A stretch of 64,000 nt of DNA from Corallococcus macrosporus (GCF_017302985.1 NZ_JAFIMU010000007.1:2356001-2420000), one strand, 5' to 3'. Positions 44,338 to 55,852 are shown, numbered from the stretch's first letter. Translations and numbers: made by a program. Notes: a model not told the origin generated them from the letters alone.

Positions 44338-45528
44338 ATGACGACTCCTGTGCTCCCACGCTTCGAGGGTGGACAGCGCGCGCTGATCATCAGTGCGGCG
44401 CTGGGTGTCGTGGGTCTTGTGGCCACCGCGCTGGGTGCCTTGCTCGACGTGCGTCAGGCCCTGGCGGGGTACCTCTTTGGGTTCACCTACTGGCTGGGCC
44501 TGTGCCTGGGCGCGCTGCTGCTGCTCGCCTCCTTCCACGCGTCGAAGGCGCGCTGGCCCGTGGTGCTGCGCCGCGCGCTGGAGGTCACGGCCGCCACCGC
44601 GCCGCTGTTCCTCCTGCTCTTCGTGCCCCTGGCGCTGGGAATGCGGCACCTGTACCCATGGGTCGCGCCGCCCTTGGAGCTGGGCGAGCACGCGCTGCAT
44701 GTGCTCGAACACCGGCGGACCTACAACAACGTGCCCTTCTTCCTGGTGCGCGCGGCGCTCTACTTCCTTCTCTGGGGAGGCGTGGGCCACCTGCTGCACC
44801 GCTGGTCCGTGAGCCAGGACGCCACGGGCGACTTGCGCTGGACGCTGTGGCAGCGGCGGCTGGGGGGAGGCTCGCTGCCGGCGCTGGGGCTCACGTTCTC
44901 CTTCATGACGCTGGACTGGATGATGTCGCTGGAGGCGACGTGGCAGTCCACCGTCTACGCCGTCCACGTCTTCTCCGGCGCCTTCGTGGGTGCGCTGGCG
45001 CTGATCATCGTCGCGGGCGCGGCCACTCGCGACACGCAGCACTTCGGCAGCCTGCTGTCTCCAGGCCACTACCACCGGCTGGGCACGCTGCTGTTCGCCT
45101 TCATCTGCTTCTGGGCCTACATCGCCTATTCGCAGTTCATGCTCATATGGGTCGCAGCCCTGCCCGAGGAGGTGAGCTGGTACCGCGTCCGCCTGGAGGA
45201 CGGCTGGGGCGTGCTGTCTCTGGCTCTGGTGCTGGGCCACTTCGTCATCCCCTTCGCGCTGCTCCTGTCGCGTGAGCTCAAGGCCCGCCCGCGTGTGCTG
45301 GGGGCCGTGGCGCTGTGGATGCTCGCGATGCATGCCGTGGATGTGGCGTGGCTGCTGTTCCCCTCGCTCTTCCCGGGAGGCGTCTTCGTTCCCTGGACGG
45401 CGCTCACCGCGTGGGTGGGCGTGGGCGGCCTGTCCGTGGCGGCGGCCCTCTGGCTCACGCGCGGCGCCCATCCCGTGCCCGTGGCGGATCCCTACCTCGT
45501 CCACTCGCTCCAGGTGCGCCCGCCATGA
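44338..45528 (+). CDS. actF: ActF, second large membrane subunit of alternative complex III
   Basis: The product is 396 aa with about ten helices, related to ActC but shorter. Helices include LIISAALGVVGLVATALGAL, SLPALGLTFSFMTLDWMMSL and LLFAFICFWAYIAYSQFMLI, the last two typical of ActF. It has its own GAGGAGG ribosome site, which fits its separation from actE by the repeat array. It overlaps the next gene by 4 bp. Confidence 0.9.
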   Translation: MTTPVLPRFEGGQRALIISAALGVVGLVATALGALLDVRQALAGYLFGFTYWLGLCLGALLLLASFHASKARWPVVLRRALEVTAATAPLFLLLFVPLALGMRHLYPWVAPPLELGEHALHVLEHRRTYNNVPFFLVRAALYFLLWGGVGHLLHRWSVSQDATGDLRWTLWQRRLGGGSLPALGLTFSFMTLDWMMSLEATWQSTVYAVHVFSGAFVGALALIIVAGAATRDTQHFGSLLSPGHYHRLGTLLFAFICFWAYIAYSQFMLIWVAALPEEVSWYRVRLEDGWGVLSLALVLGHFVIPFALLLSRELKARPRVLGAVALWMLAMHAVDVAWLLFPSLFPGGVFVPWTALTAWVGVGGLSVAAALWLTRGAHPVPVADPYLVHSLQVRPP

Positions 45529-45884
45529 GCGAACCCCGTCCACCGCCTCCGGAACTGGAGCGGCTGCCTACCGCGTGGCTGCTGCGTGTCGGCGCCGTGG
45601 CGCTGGCGCTGCTCGCGGCGGCCAGTGTCGCGGCGTGGGCCCTGTGGATCCTCTGGCGTCCCGAGGCCGAGCGCCCACTCCCGCTTCCTCCAGGCACCCT
45701 GCAGATTGGCATGATCGATCCGGTGCCTTTCGCGCTGGACCGGCGCGCGGAGGAACTGAAGGCTCGGCAGCGCGAGCGGCTGGAGGGCTACGGCTGGGTG
45801 GACGTGGACGCGGGCGTCATCCACCAGCCCATCGACGCGGCCATGCGTCAACTGCTCTCCGAAGGTGACGGAGGCGCGCGATGA
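45525..45884 (+). CDS. Small membrane protein between actF and coxB (ActG-like position)
   Basis: The product is 119 aa. It has one membrane helix (GAVALALLAAASVAAWALWI) and a C-terminal part with LEGYGWVDVDAGVIHQPIDA, a motif found in small proteins encoded between act and cox genes in several phyla. ATGA overlaps join it to actF and to coxB. It may be the ActG-type subunit or an oxidase assembly factor; the sequence does not decide. Confidence 0.7.
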   Translation: MSEPRPPPPELERLPTAWLLRVGAVALALLAAASVAAWALWILWRPEAERPLPLPPGTLQIGMIDPVPFALDRRAEELKARQRERLEGYGWVDVDAGVIHQPIDAAMRQLLSEGDGGAR

Positions 45885-46892
45885 ACGAACTCTTGCGTCG
45901 CCTCTTCTTCCTCCCGGAGCAGGGCTCCACCTTCGCCGTGGAAGTGGATCACCTGCACTACTTCCTGCTCCTCACCACGCTCGCGGTGGCGGTGGGCATC
46001 GGCGCCGTCGGCATCTCCTTCCTCGTGCGTTACCACCGGCGCTCGGCGTCGGACCCCACGCCGCGCGTGGTGGCGCCCGGGTGGATGGAAGGGCTGTTCA
46101 TCGGCGTGCCGCTGTCGCTGTTCCTGCTCTGGTTCGTCCTGGGCTTCAAGCAGTTCGTCTGGGTGATGAGCCCGCCCCAGGAGTCGCTGGATGTCTACGT
46201 CACCGGCAAGCAGTGGATGTGGAAGTTCACCTATCCCGGAGGTCCCAGCGCCATCGACACGCTGGTGGTGCCCGCGGGCCGGCCCGTGCGGCTGCTGATC
46301 ACCTCTCGGGACGTCATCCACTCCTTCTACGTGCCGGACTTCCGCATGAAGCGCGACGCGGTGCCCGGCCGCTACACCGACCTGTGGTTCGAAGCGCCAA
46401 AGCCCGGCCGCCACGGGGTGCTGTGCGCGGAGTACTGCGGGCTGGACCACTCGGTGATGCGCGGCGAGGTGGTGGTGCTGTCGCCCGCGGACTTCGGGGC
46501 GTGGCAGGACGCGCAGCGCCGCAACCTGCCCGTGGCCGCGCTGCCCGGCGCCCGCACCCCGGAGTCCATGGCCGTGCGAGGCGAGCACGTCGCCACCGCG
46601 CAGGGCTGCCTGCAATGCCACACGGTGACGGGCGCGCCGCACATCGGTCCCACGTGGCTGGGGTTGTACGGCCGAATGGAGCCGCTGGAGGGCGGCGGCG
46701 CCGTGCTCGCGGACGAGGCGTACCTCACCGAGTCCATGATGGATCCACTGGCGAAGGTGGTGGCCGGCTACGCGCCCGTGATGCCGGGCTACCACGGCCG
46801 GCTGAGCGCGGAGGACTCCGGCGCGCTCGTGGAGTTCATCAAGTCCCTGCGTCCCCTGCGCCCGGGCACCCCCGCGGCCGAGGAGCCCGTCT

Positions 46893-46912
<20 letters not shown>
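45881..46912 (+). CDS. coxB: Cytochrome c oxidase subunit II with fused cytochrome c (caa3)
   Basis: The product is 343 aa. Two N-terminal helices precede the cupredoxin domain: VIHSFYVPDFRMKRDAVPGR and the CuA loop CAEYCGLDHSVM. A C-terminal cytochrome c domain has CLQCHTVTGAPHIGPTWLGL and a Met ligand in YAPVMPGYHG. This fusion defines caa3 oxidases. The end overlaps coxA by 20 bp. Confidence 0.94.
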
Positions 46913-48489
<1,577 letters not shown>

Positions 48490-48500
<11 letters not shown>

Positions 48501-49119
48501 GGCCGTGACGGAGCACTGGGGCTCCGAGGACGCGCGCAAGCAGGCGGCGTACCTGGGCATGTGGGTCTTCATCGCGACAGAGGTGCTGCTGTTCGCGGCG
48601 CTGTTCACGGCCTATGGCGTGTATCGCTCGGTGTACCCGGAGGCGTTCCGCGCCGCGCAGCTCACGATGGAGGTGGGGCTGGGCACGCTGAACACGTTCC
48701 TGCTGGTGACCAGCAGCATCCTGGTGGCGCTGGGGGTGCACGCGGTGCGGGGCAACCGGCCGGGGCTGGGCGGCGCGTTGCTGCTGTCGGCGGCGCTGCT
48801 GGGCGTGGTGTTCCTGGCGGTGAAGGGCGTGGAGTACGCGCACCACGTGAAGGAGGGTGGGCTGCCGGGAGACGCGTACCGGTTCACGGAGGTGCCGCGC
48901 GTGGGCGCGAGCCTCTTCTTCACGCTGTACTACCTGCTGACGGGCGTCCACGCGCTGCACGTGACGGTGGGCGTGGGGGTGCTGACGGTGCTGGGCGTGC
49001 GGTCCGCGGCGGGGACGTTCAGCGCGGCGTACGCGACGCCGGTGGAGCTGGGCGGCATGTACTGGCACCTGGTGGATGTCGTCTGGCTGTTCGTCTACCC
49101 CATCCTGTACCTGTCATGA
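48490..49119 (+). CDS. coxC: Cytochrome c oxidase subunit III
   Basis: The product is 209 aa from ATG 48490 with GGAGGAGGTG upstream, overlapping coxA by 11 bp. It has five helices and the family motifs YLGMWVFIATEVLLFAALFT, SLFFTLYYLLTGVHALHVT and GMYWHLVDVVWLFVYPILYL. It is of the short five-helix type found in caa3/bo3 oxidases. Confidence 0.94.
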
Positions 49120-49130
49120 GGAGCGGGCCC

Positions 49131-49535
49131 GTGGCCGAGGACGCGGTGGAGAAGCCGGAGCGTCAGCTGGGAGTGGCCGGCGTGCTCGTCGTGGGCGCGG
49201 TGCTGCTCGCGCTGACGGCGCTGACGTACCTGCTGCACAGGCTGCCACACGGCGCGTGGTCGCTGCCGGTGGCGCTGCTCATCGCGGGAGCGAAGGGGCT
49301 GTTGATCGCCCTGTTCTACATGCACCTGCGCGAGCAGCGCGCGAGCAACGGACTGGTGTTGCTCACGGCGGTGGTGTTCGTGGCGGTGCTGCTGGCGGTG
49401 TGCATGCTGGAGGTGCGCACGCGCTTCCGGCCCACGATTCCACCGGGCCCATTTCCAGTGGAGTCCCTGCCCGGAGCGCTGGTGGACCCGAGGAGCGCCA
49501 GGCCCCCGGAGCCCGCGGGCCCCCCGGAGCCGTGA
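49131..49535 (+). CDS. coxD: Cytochrome c oxidase subunit IV-like protein
   Basis: The product is 134 aa from GTG 49131, chosen because AGGAG lies 7 bp upstream; ATG 49116 overlapping the coxC stop would add five residues. Three helices are seen, the second with LLIAGAKGLLIALFYMHLRE, the signature of prokaryotic cytochrome oxidase subunit IV. A proline-rich tail follows. It is the last gene of act-cox. Confidence 0.85.
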   Translation: MAEDAVEKPERQLGVAGVLVVGAVLLALTALTYLLHRLPHGAWSLPVALLIAGAKGLLIALFYMHLREQRASNGLVLLTAVVFVAVLLAVCMLEVRTRFRPTIPPGPFPVESLPGALVDPRSARPPEPAGPPEP

Positions 49536-49538
49536 GCG

Positions 49539-50087
49539 TCAGGTGGGGGCGGCCTTCAGGGCTCGCAGCTGGCGTCGCAGCCGGTCCAGGCGGGTGATCA
49601 CGTCCCTGAGCGCGGGCACCGTGCCGAGCGCGGCTCCGAACGCGAGGTGCAGGAGGAGCAGCATCGCGGCGGGGGCCTCGCGCGAGAGCGGAGGCGATGC
49701 GAAGGGAACCATCAGCCGGAACATCACCGCCCACAGGCCCATGCCGTAGAGGACCCCCAGGCAGAGCGCCGCGACGGCGGTTCCCCTGCGTGGCAGCAGC
49801 AGCGCGAAGCCCGTGGCCAGTCCCCCCGCCAGGCTGAAGTGGATGATCAGCCCGAGCAGCACCGCCCAGGCGCCGTGGGCCGTGCCCCCCCGGTAGAACA
49901 GCCCCGCCACGAGAAGCGCCGGCCTCCAGGGCTCACCTTGCAGCACCCCCGAGAACGCGCACGCGAGCACCGCCATCCCGAAGGCCCCCAGCGTTCCCGC
50001 GAGCGCTCCGGGGAGGACGACATCGCGGACCGGGTTCCACGGCGCCACCGCGAAGTCCACGGCCCGAGCCTGCTTCCGCTTGCTCAT
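49539..50087 (-). CDS. Membrane protein of unknown function
   Basis: The product is 182 aa with about five hydrophobic helices, including VVLPGALAGTLGAFGMAVLA and HGAWAVLLGLIIHFSLAGGL, and a basic C-terminus (RLDRLRRQLRALKAA). It converges on coxD with a 3-bp gap. I do not recognise the family; position next to the oxidase may be coincidental because it lies on the opposite strand. Confidence 0.65.
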   Translation of the reverse strand: MSKRKQARAVDFAVAPWNPVRDVVLPGALAGTLGAFGMAVLACAFSGVLQGEPWRPALLVAGLFYRGGTAHGAWAVLLGLIIHFSLAGGLATGFALLLPRRGTAVAALCLGVLYGMGLWAVMFRLMVPFASPPLSREAPAAMLLLLHLAFGAALGTVPALRDVITRLDRLRRQLRALKAAPT

Positions 50088-50346
50088 GCCTCGCCTCCCG
50101 AGCCGCCCAGGGCCGCTCCGGCTTCAATCTAGGAACGGCCCACTCGGGGAGCCCGCCGGATACCGGACCCTGGGGACCCTGGCAGGGCCTGCCCGTTCGC
50201 GTGTGTTTGTCACACTGGGAGTGGGGGTGTCTTGCGTGCAGCGGAGCTGGCCGCCCCGAGGGCGTGAAGGACACGCTGCGTTGAGACACATGGGTCGGGG
50301 CGGAGCCATGGACGGCCCCTGGGGGGAGGCCGCTAGGCTTCCGGGC

Positions 50347-51228
50347 GTGATTGCCTCCGTTCGCTTCGAGCACTTCCGGTGCCTGCATCGCGTGCAGCTC
50401 GCCCTGGAGCCAATGACCGTCCTGGTGGGACCCTCGGCGTCGGGGAAGACGGCCCTGCTGGAGGGGCTCCAGCATCAGCTCGCGTACGAGCCCTCGGACT
50501 TCTGGCGGCGGGATGAGTCGCGTCCGCTGCGCATCGAGTGGACCTACGCGCACGGCGACCGCACGCGCGTGGAGTATCCCTTCAGCGTGATGGACACGCT
50601 GCCCGGCCAGGGCCACTCCACGCAGCAGTTGTCGCTGAGCATGGAGGCGCTGCGCGCGGGAGGCTCGTCCGCGAAGGCGACGTGGCTGGAGCGCAAGGGC
50701 GGCAACCTCGCCAGCGTCTTCGCGGCGCTGCCCATGTCCACGCGCGACGTCATCTCGCAGGAGCTGGCGAAGCGCGTGCCGTCGCTGTCGGACGTGGACG
50801 TGTCACGAGACCTGGAGGACCGCTCCTTCCGCCTGCGCTTCCGCGACCGCTGGAGCCCGGACGTGTGGTTCGGCCCCGAGCACGTCTCCGACGGCGTGCT
50901 GTGGCTGCTCGCGTTCCTGGTGCTGCCCTACCAGCGGCCCCTGCCGGAGCTGCTCACGCTGGACGAGCCGGAGCGCGCGCTGCACCCGGGCCTGGTGCGC
51001 GAGGTGCTGGAGCTGCTGCGCGCCATGACGCGCGGCGAGTCCACGGGAGGCCAGCCGGTGCAGGTGGTGCTGGCCACGCACTCGCCGGACCTGCTGGAGC
51101 ACGTGCGTCCGGAAGAGGTGCGCCTGTTGTCGCGCGAGCCCGCGGACGGCTCCGTGCGCGTGCAGCAGGTGCCCGCCACCGCGCTCCACTGGCGGCGCGA
51201 GTGCCGGGAGCTGCTGGACACCCTGTAG
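50347..51228 (+). CDS. AAA ATPase of the RecF/OLD-like ABC type
   Basis: The product is 293 aa from GTG 50347; ATG 50308 in the same frame is an alternative. FEHFRCLHRVQLALEPMTVL and VGPSASGKTALLEGLQ form the Walker A region, HVSDGVLWLLAFLVLP is the ABC-type signature, LLTLDEPERALHPGLVREVL the Walker B and D-loop, and VVLATHSPDLLEHV the switch His. It lacks the TOPRIM domain of OLD nucleases. Similar stand-alone ATPases exist in many bacteria with no fixed role. No toxin or nuclease partner is adjacent. Confidence 0.78.
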   Translation: MIASVRFEHFRCLHRVQLALEPMTVLVGPSASGKTALLEGLQHQLAYEPSDFWRRDESRPLRIEWTYAHGDRTRVEYPFSVMDTLPGQGHSTQQLSLSMEALRAGGSSAKATWLERKGGNLASVFAALPMSTRDVISQELAKRVPSLSDVDVSRDLEDRSFRLRFRDRWSPDVWFGPEHVSDGVLWLLAFLVLPYQRPLPELLTLDEPERALHPGLVREVLELLRAMTRGESTGGQPVQVVLATHSPDLLEHVRPEEVRLLSREPADGSVRVQQVPATALHWRRECRELLDTL

Positions 51229-51369
51229 CACCGGGCCCCCGAGCGGACGCGCTGTCCACCAGCGCACGGCGGCTGCTCCACGAGTGACCAGGGGGCGACG
51301 CTCCGTACGAGAGCCGGGCGGTTGTGTGCCGGCGTCGGCGGGCCGCTCCTAACGTGGGCGCCTCCGCCC

Positions 51370-53664
51370 ATGCCCATCCTCCTGCCCATCCTCCTGGCCC
51401 TGGCGTGCGCGCCGCTCGCCTACGTCGCGGGCCGGTGGCGTCCGGGCGCGGCGGCGTGGATGGGCGCCGCGGGCGCGCTCGCCGCGATGGGGGCGCTGGT
51501 CCATGAGTGGGCGACGCAGGGGCCCACGCGCCTCGTGGTGCCCTGGGCTCCCAGTTGGGGCCTGTCCCTGGAGTTCACGCGCGACGGCCTGTCCGGCCTC
51601 TACGCCGCGATGGCGCTGGGCGTGGGCGCGCTCGTCGTCCTGTACTCGCGCGCGTACATGCCGCACCACCTCCACGAGGAGGGCCGGCCCGCGCGCGACG
51701 AGGTGCGCTTCCAGGGGCTCCTCCTCGCGTTCATGGCCGCCATGGTGCTGCTGGTCACCGTGGATGACCTGCTGCTGCTCTTCGTCGCGCTGGACCTCAC
51801 CACCATCATCTCGTACCTGCTCATCGGCTTCGACCGCGAGGACCCCGAGTCGCGCGCCGCCGCGCTGCTGTCGCTGGTGCTCACCGGCGCCACCTCCGTC
51901 GTCTTCTTCGCGGGCGCCATGGCGCTGGGGCTCCACTACGGGACGTTCTCGCTGCCGCTGGTCATCGAGCGCGCCGCGCATGACCCCGCGTCCACCGGCG
52001 CGCTGGTGTGCCTGGCCGTGGGCGCGCTGGGCAAGAGCGCGCAGGTGCCGTTCCACTTCTGGCTGCCGCGCGCCATGGCCGCGCCCACGCCCGTGTCCTC
52101 GTACCTGCACTCGGCGGCGATGGTCGCCGCGGGCGTGTTCCTCCTCCAGCGCCTCTACCCGCTGTTCGCCCCCGCCACGGACGTGCGCGACGGCCTGCTC
52201 GCCATCGGCTTCCTGTCCATGGGCATGGGCAGCCTGATGGCCCTGGTGGAGGATCCGTTCAAGCGCGTGCTCGCGTACTCCACCATCGCGCAGTACGGCT
52301 ACGCGCTGGTGCTGGTGGCGTTGGGGTCCGACGGCGCGCCGCTCTACGTCGCCGTCCACGCGCCGTGCAAGGCCGCCCTGTTCCTCACCGCGGGCGCCGT
52401 CACCCAGGTCACCGGCAAGAAGAAGCTGTCGGAGGTCGGCGGCCTGCGCCACGCGCTCCCCGTGCTCGCGGGCGCCAGCGCCGTCGCGGCGGCGGGGCTC
52501 TCCGCGCTGCCCCTCACCGCGGGCTTCTTCAAGGACGAGGTGTTCTTCCACGCGCTCGCGCAGCGGGGCCCCGCGTTCATGGCGGCGGGGCTCGTGGGCG
52601 CGGGCCTGACGCTCGCGTACACGCTGCGCCTGTGGTGGGGCCTCTTCGGTGGACCGCGCCGCGACGTGCCCGCCGCGCCCCGGCTGCTCGTGGCGCCCGT
52701 GGTCGTGCTCGCGGGGCTCATCCTGCTGGGCGGCGTGCTGCCGGGCCTGCTCGTCGCGCCCGCCCGCGCCGCCGGGGCGGCGATGCTGGGCGCGCCCTCC
52801 ACACTGGAGCTGGCGTACCACCTGGACGCGCGCGCGGAGAACCTGCTCGCGGTGGGGGCCTGGGGCCTGGGCGCGCTGCTCTTCGCCACGCACCGCGCGT
52901 GGGCATCCGCGCTCTCCCGCGTGCTGACGGGCGTGTCGCACGTGGGGCCGGAGCGGGCTTATCGCCTGCTGCTGCTCCAACTGGACCGGCTGTCCACGTG
53001 GCTGCACGAGAAGGAGGTGCGCGACCTGCGCGACCGGGTGGCGTCCGTGCTGGTGCCCACGGGGCTCCTGGGCCTGACGGTGCTGGGCGTGACGCCGCTG
53101 CGCGACCGCTTCAAGGTGGGCACGGTGGGCTGGGCGGACATCACGCTGGTGATGGCGCTGGCGTTCGCGTCCGCCGCCGCGCTGGCCACGCTGCGCGCCA
53201 AGGGCCACCTGCGGCTGGTGCTGCTCATCTCCTGCGTGGGCTTCAGCCTGGCCATGGTGTTCGCCTTCGCCGCCGCGCCCGACGTGGCCCTCACCTCCGT
53301 GCTGGTGGAGACCACCTTCACGCTGCTCTTCGCGGGCCTGCTGGCGCTGCTGCCCTCCGAGCGCCTCAAGCGTGCACAGGAGGAGGCCCAGAAGCCGCGC
53401 GGCCGCGACCGCCTGGCGGCAGGCGTCGCGGGCGCCAGCGCGTTCCTCCTGAGCTGGAGCGCCCTGTCCCATCTCCAAGCGGACCGCGTGGGCGCGCGCA
53501 CGGTGGAGCTGGCGAAGGCCGCGCACTCGCCCAACGTGGTGGCCGCGGTGCTCACGGACTTCCGCGGCCTGGACACCGTGGGGGAGATGACCGTCGTGGT
53601 GGCGGCGCTGCTGGGCGTCACCAGCCTCCTGGGCCTCAACCTGGGCCGCAAGGGGAGGCGCTGA
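51370..53664 (+). CDS. mrpA: MrpA, Na+/H+ antiporter subunit A
   Basis: The product is 764 aa. The N-terminal two thirds match NuoL-type proton channels: LLLFVALDLTTIISYLLIGF, GKSAQVPFHFWLPRAMAAPT, PVSSYLHSAAMVAAGVFLLQ. The C-terminal part carries the MrpA-specific extension (VLLISCVGFSLAMVFAFAAA, PDVALTSVLVETTFTLLFAG) typical of Mrp and Mbh complexes. It is the first gene of a seven-gene operon that exports Na+ against protons. Confidence 0.93.
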   Translation: MPILLPILLALACAPLAYVAGRWRPGAAAWMGAAGALAAMGALVHEWATQGPTRLVVPWAPSWGLSLEFTRDGLSGLYAAMALGVGALVVLYSRAYMPHHLHEEGRPARDEVRFQGLLLAFMAAMVLLVTVDDLLLLFVALDLTTIISYLLIGFDREDPESRAAALLSLVLTGATSVVFFAGAMALGLHYGTFSLPLVIERAAHDPASTGALVCLAVGALGKSAQVPFHFWLPRAMAAPTPVSSYLHSAAMVAAGVFLLQRLYPLFAPATDVRDGLLAIGFLSMGMGSLMALVEDPFKRVLAYSTIAQYGYALVLVALGSDGAPLYVAVHAPCKAALFLTAGAVTQVTGKKKLSEVGGLRHALPVLAGASAVAAAGLSALPLTAGFFKDEVFFHALAQRGPAFMAAGLVGAGLTLAYTLRLWWGLFGGPRRDVPAAPRLLVAPVVVLAGLILLGGVLPGLLVAPARAAGAAMLGAPSTLELAYHLDARAENLLAVGAWGLGALLFATHRAWASALSRVLTGVSHVGPERAYRLLLLQLDRLSTWLHEKEVRDLRDRVASVLVPTGLLGLTVLGVTPLRDRFKVGTVGWADITLVMALAFASAAALATLRAKGHLRLVLLISCVGFSLAMVFAFAAAPDVALTSVLVETTFTLLFAGLLALLPSERLKRAQEEAQKPRGRDRLAAGVAGASAFLLSWSALSHLQADRVGARTVELAKAAHSPNVVAAVLTDFRGLDTVGEMTVVVAALLGVTSLLGLNLGRKGRR

Positions 53665-53670
53665 AGGCCC

Positions 53671-54120
53671 ATGCGTTCCTTCGTCCCGCCGCTGTCGCGC
53701 CTGCTGCTGTGGCCGTCGTTGATGATCGCCCTGGCGTTCTGGATGAAGGGCGGCGCGTCCGTGGGCGGCGGCTTCCCGGCCGGGGCGCTGGCGGGGCTGG
53801 CGGTGCTGCTCCAGTACGTGGTGGCGGGCCGCGACCAGACGCGCCGCTACGTGGCGGTGCGGTACGCGGCGCCGCTGGCGGGCGTGGGGCTCTTGCTCGT
53901 GGTGGGCACCGCGTTCCTGCCCGTGCTCGCGGGCTACGCGCCCATGAGCCTCTTTCCCCGCCCGGACCAGCCGGAGCTGGGCGTGGGGGGACTCCACCTG
54001 CACACCGCGCTCGTCTTCGAGGGAGGGCTGATGCTCATCGTCTTCGGGCTGGTGGTCACCGTCATCGACCGCTTCGCCCTGCGCACGGGAACGGACGCGG
54101 AGGAGGAGTCCGGGCCATGA
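53671..54120 (+). CDS. mrpB: MrpB, Na+/H+ antiporter subunit B
   Basis: The product is 149 aa with four helices: LLLWPSLMIALAFWMKGGAS, GGGFPAGALAGLAVLLQYVV and LVFEGGLMLIVFGLVVTVID. GGGFPAGA is the family signature. It starts 6 bp after mrpA and overlaps mrpC by 4 bp. Confidence 0.92.
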   Translation: MRSFVPPLSRLLLWPSLMIALAFWMKGGASVGGGFPAGALAGLAVLLQYVVAGRDQTRRYVAVRYAAPLAGVGLLLVVGTAFLPVLAGYAPMSLFPRPDQPELGVGGLHLHTALVFEGGLMLIVFGLVVTVIDRFALRTGTDAEEESGP

Positions 54121-54485
54121 TCCTCATCGCGTCCCTGGCGGTGGGCCTGCTGTTCGCGTGTGGCGTGCGCATGGTGCTGGAGCGCGAGCTGGTGCGCGTG
54201 GCGTGCGGCACGGTGCTCATCACCAACTCCAGCGTGCTGCTCATCCTCGCGGGCACCTTCCCGGAGCGGGGAGAGGCGCTGGGTGCGCAGCCGGGCGGGC
54301 CGGTGACGGATCCGGTGCTCCAGTCGCTGGCGCTCACGGCCATCGTCATCGGCTTCGCGGTGTCCGCGCTGCTGCTGACACTGGTGCACCGCACGCAGCG
54401 GGCGCACGGGTCGCTGCGCACGGACCGGCTGGTGGAGGCGGAGCTCCAGCGCGTGCACGCCGTGGAGAAGGGGGAGGGGCCCTGA
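54117..54485 (+). CDS. mrpC: MrpC, Na+/H+ antiporter subunit C (NuoK-like)
   Basis: The product is 122 aa with three helices as in NuoK: LIASLAVGLLFACGVRMVLE, VACGTVLITNSSVLLILAGT and DPVLQSLALTAIVIGFAVSA, the last being the conserved DPLxQALVLTAIVI-type motif. It overlaps mrpB and mrpD. Confidence 0.93.
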   Translation: MILIASLAVGLLFACGVRMVLERELVRVACGTVLITNSSVLLILAGTFPERGEALGAQPGGPVTDPVLQSLALTAIVIGFAVSALLLTLVHRTQRAHGSLRTDRLVEAELQRVHAVEKGEGP

Positions 54486-55852
54486 TGCCGCTCTGGGGAC
54501 CGCTGCTCCTGCCGTGGGTGCTGGGCGTGGTGCTGGCGTTCCTGGACGGGCGCCGCGCGTGGGTGGCGTGGCTGGCCATCGCGGGGCTCGCGGGCACGCT
54601 GGTGTGCACGGTGTGGCTCTTGCCGCAGGCCTGGAGCGCGCAGGCGCCCCAGTTCATCAGCGGGGACTGGCCGGTGGGCGTGGGCATCCGGCTGCGCGCG
54701 GATCAGCTCTCCATCGTGTTCGCGCTGGTGTCCACGTCGGTGCTGCTGGGCACGCTCGTGTACGAGCACGTGGCCGGGGGCATCACGTCGCGCAGCTTCC
54801 CCGCGCTGGTGGTCTTCCTGGGCGCGGGGCTCACGGGCGTGTTCTTCACGTCGGACGCGTTCAACTTCTACGTCTTCTTCGAGCTGGCGATGACGTCCGC
54901 GTTCGCGCTGGCGTCGTACGGGGAGAAGCCCCGCAACCTGCGCGCCGCGTTCACCTTCGTGGTGGTGAACCTGATGGGGTCCACGCTGTTCCTCACCGCG
55001 GTGGTGATGCTGTACCTGACCACCGGCACGCTGGACATGCTGTCCATCATCGCGTGGGGCCAGGCGGGGCCGCCCTTCGCGCTGGCGGTGCCGGGCACGC
55101 TGCTGCTCTGCGCGTTCGGGGTGAAGCTGGGCTTCTTCCCGTTCCACTTCTGGGCACCGGCCGTCTACCGGGACGCGGGCCCCACGGTGGCGGCGCTGCT
55201 CGCGGGGGCGCTGGCCAACATCGGCAGCTATGGGCTCTTGCGCTTCGGCGTGGACGTGATGCCGCAGGTGCTGGCGCAGGCCCGGCCGCTGCTGGAGATA
55301 TTGGGCGCGGCGAGCATCCTCTACGGCTCCATCCTGGCGCTCTCCCGGCGGGACACGCGCGAGGTGCTGGCGTACGCGTCCATCACGCAGGCGGGGCTCA
55401 TCATCGCGGCGCTGGGCCTGGACGGACGCGAGGGCCTGTGCGCGGCGGTGGCGCTGGCGCTGGCGGGCTCCGTGGACAAGACCGCGCTGTTCCTCGCGCA
55501 GGACCGGGGCGGCGAGCGGGCGCGCCGGGCCTACTCGGTGGCGGCCTTCAGCACGGCGGGGGTGCCGCCCACGGCGGGCTTCTGGTCCAAGGCCTGGCTG
55601 TTGCGCGCGGCATTGGAGCAGGGGCACACGCCGCTGGCGGCGCTGGTGGTGGCGGCGAGCGCCCTGTCCCTGCTGGCCCTGTTCCGCGCCTACCAGCGCG
55701 AGCGCTGGCTGCGGGAGGGAGCAGCGCTGCACCGGGGCACGGGCGCGGTGGTGTACGCGCTGTCCCTGGCGCTCATCGCCGCGGGCCTCTGGCCGGAGCC
55801 GCTGCTGCGAGCCGGGCGCGACGCCATCCAGGGCCTGGGGACGCTGCCATGA
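54485..55852 (+). CDS. mrpD: MrpD, Na+/H+ antiporter subunit D (NuoN-like)
   Basis: The product is 455 aa with about 14 helices. It shows the NuoM/N pattern: DAFNFYVFFELAMTSAFALA, GVKLGFFPFHFWAPAVYRDA, GPTVAALLAGALANIGSYGL and REVLAYASITQAGLIIAALG. Its key lysines and glutamates sit in helices as in proton-translocating subunits. Start ATG overlaps the mrpC stop (TGATG). Confidence 0.93.
   Translation: MPLWGPLLLPWVLGVVLAFLDGRRAWVAWLAIAGLAGTLVCTVWLLPQAWSAQAPQFISGDWPVGVGIRLRADQLSIVFALVSTSVLLGTLVYEHVAGGITSRSFPALVVFLGAGLTGVFFTSDAFNFYVFFELAMTSAFALASYGEKPRNLRAAFTFVVVNLMGSTLFLTAVVMLYLTTGTLDMLSIIAWGQAGPPFALAVPGTLLLCAFGVKLGFFPFHFWAPAVYRDAGPTVAALLAGALANIGSYGLLRFGVDVMPQVLAQARPLLEILGAASILYGSILALSRRDTREVLAYASITQAGLIIAALGLDGREGLCAAVALALAGSVDKTALFLAQDRGGERARRAYSVAAFSTAGVPPTAGFWSKAWLLRAALEQGHTPLAALVVAASALSLLALFRAYQRERWLREGAALHRGTGAVVYALSLALIAAGLWPEPLLRAGRDAIQGLGTLP

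Noticed and set aside
42437-44341. A 634-aa plus-strand ORF and long minus-strand ORFs covering the repeat array
   Set aside because: They overlap actE out of frame or lack a ribosome site. Stop-free frames arise because the repeats are GC-rich and multiples of 3 bp, and the predicted peptide (WSDSRT repeats) matches no domain.
50088-50346. Small RNA or gene before the AAA ATPase gene
   Set aside because: Only short direct repeats (GGACCCTGG twice) were seen; no stem-terminator pair or frame with a ribosome site.
50347-51228. OLD-nuclease or Gabija/Septu-type defence ATPase
   Set aside because: No TOPRIM, helicase or nuclease partner is fused or adjacent; the flanking genes are oxidase and Mrp genes.
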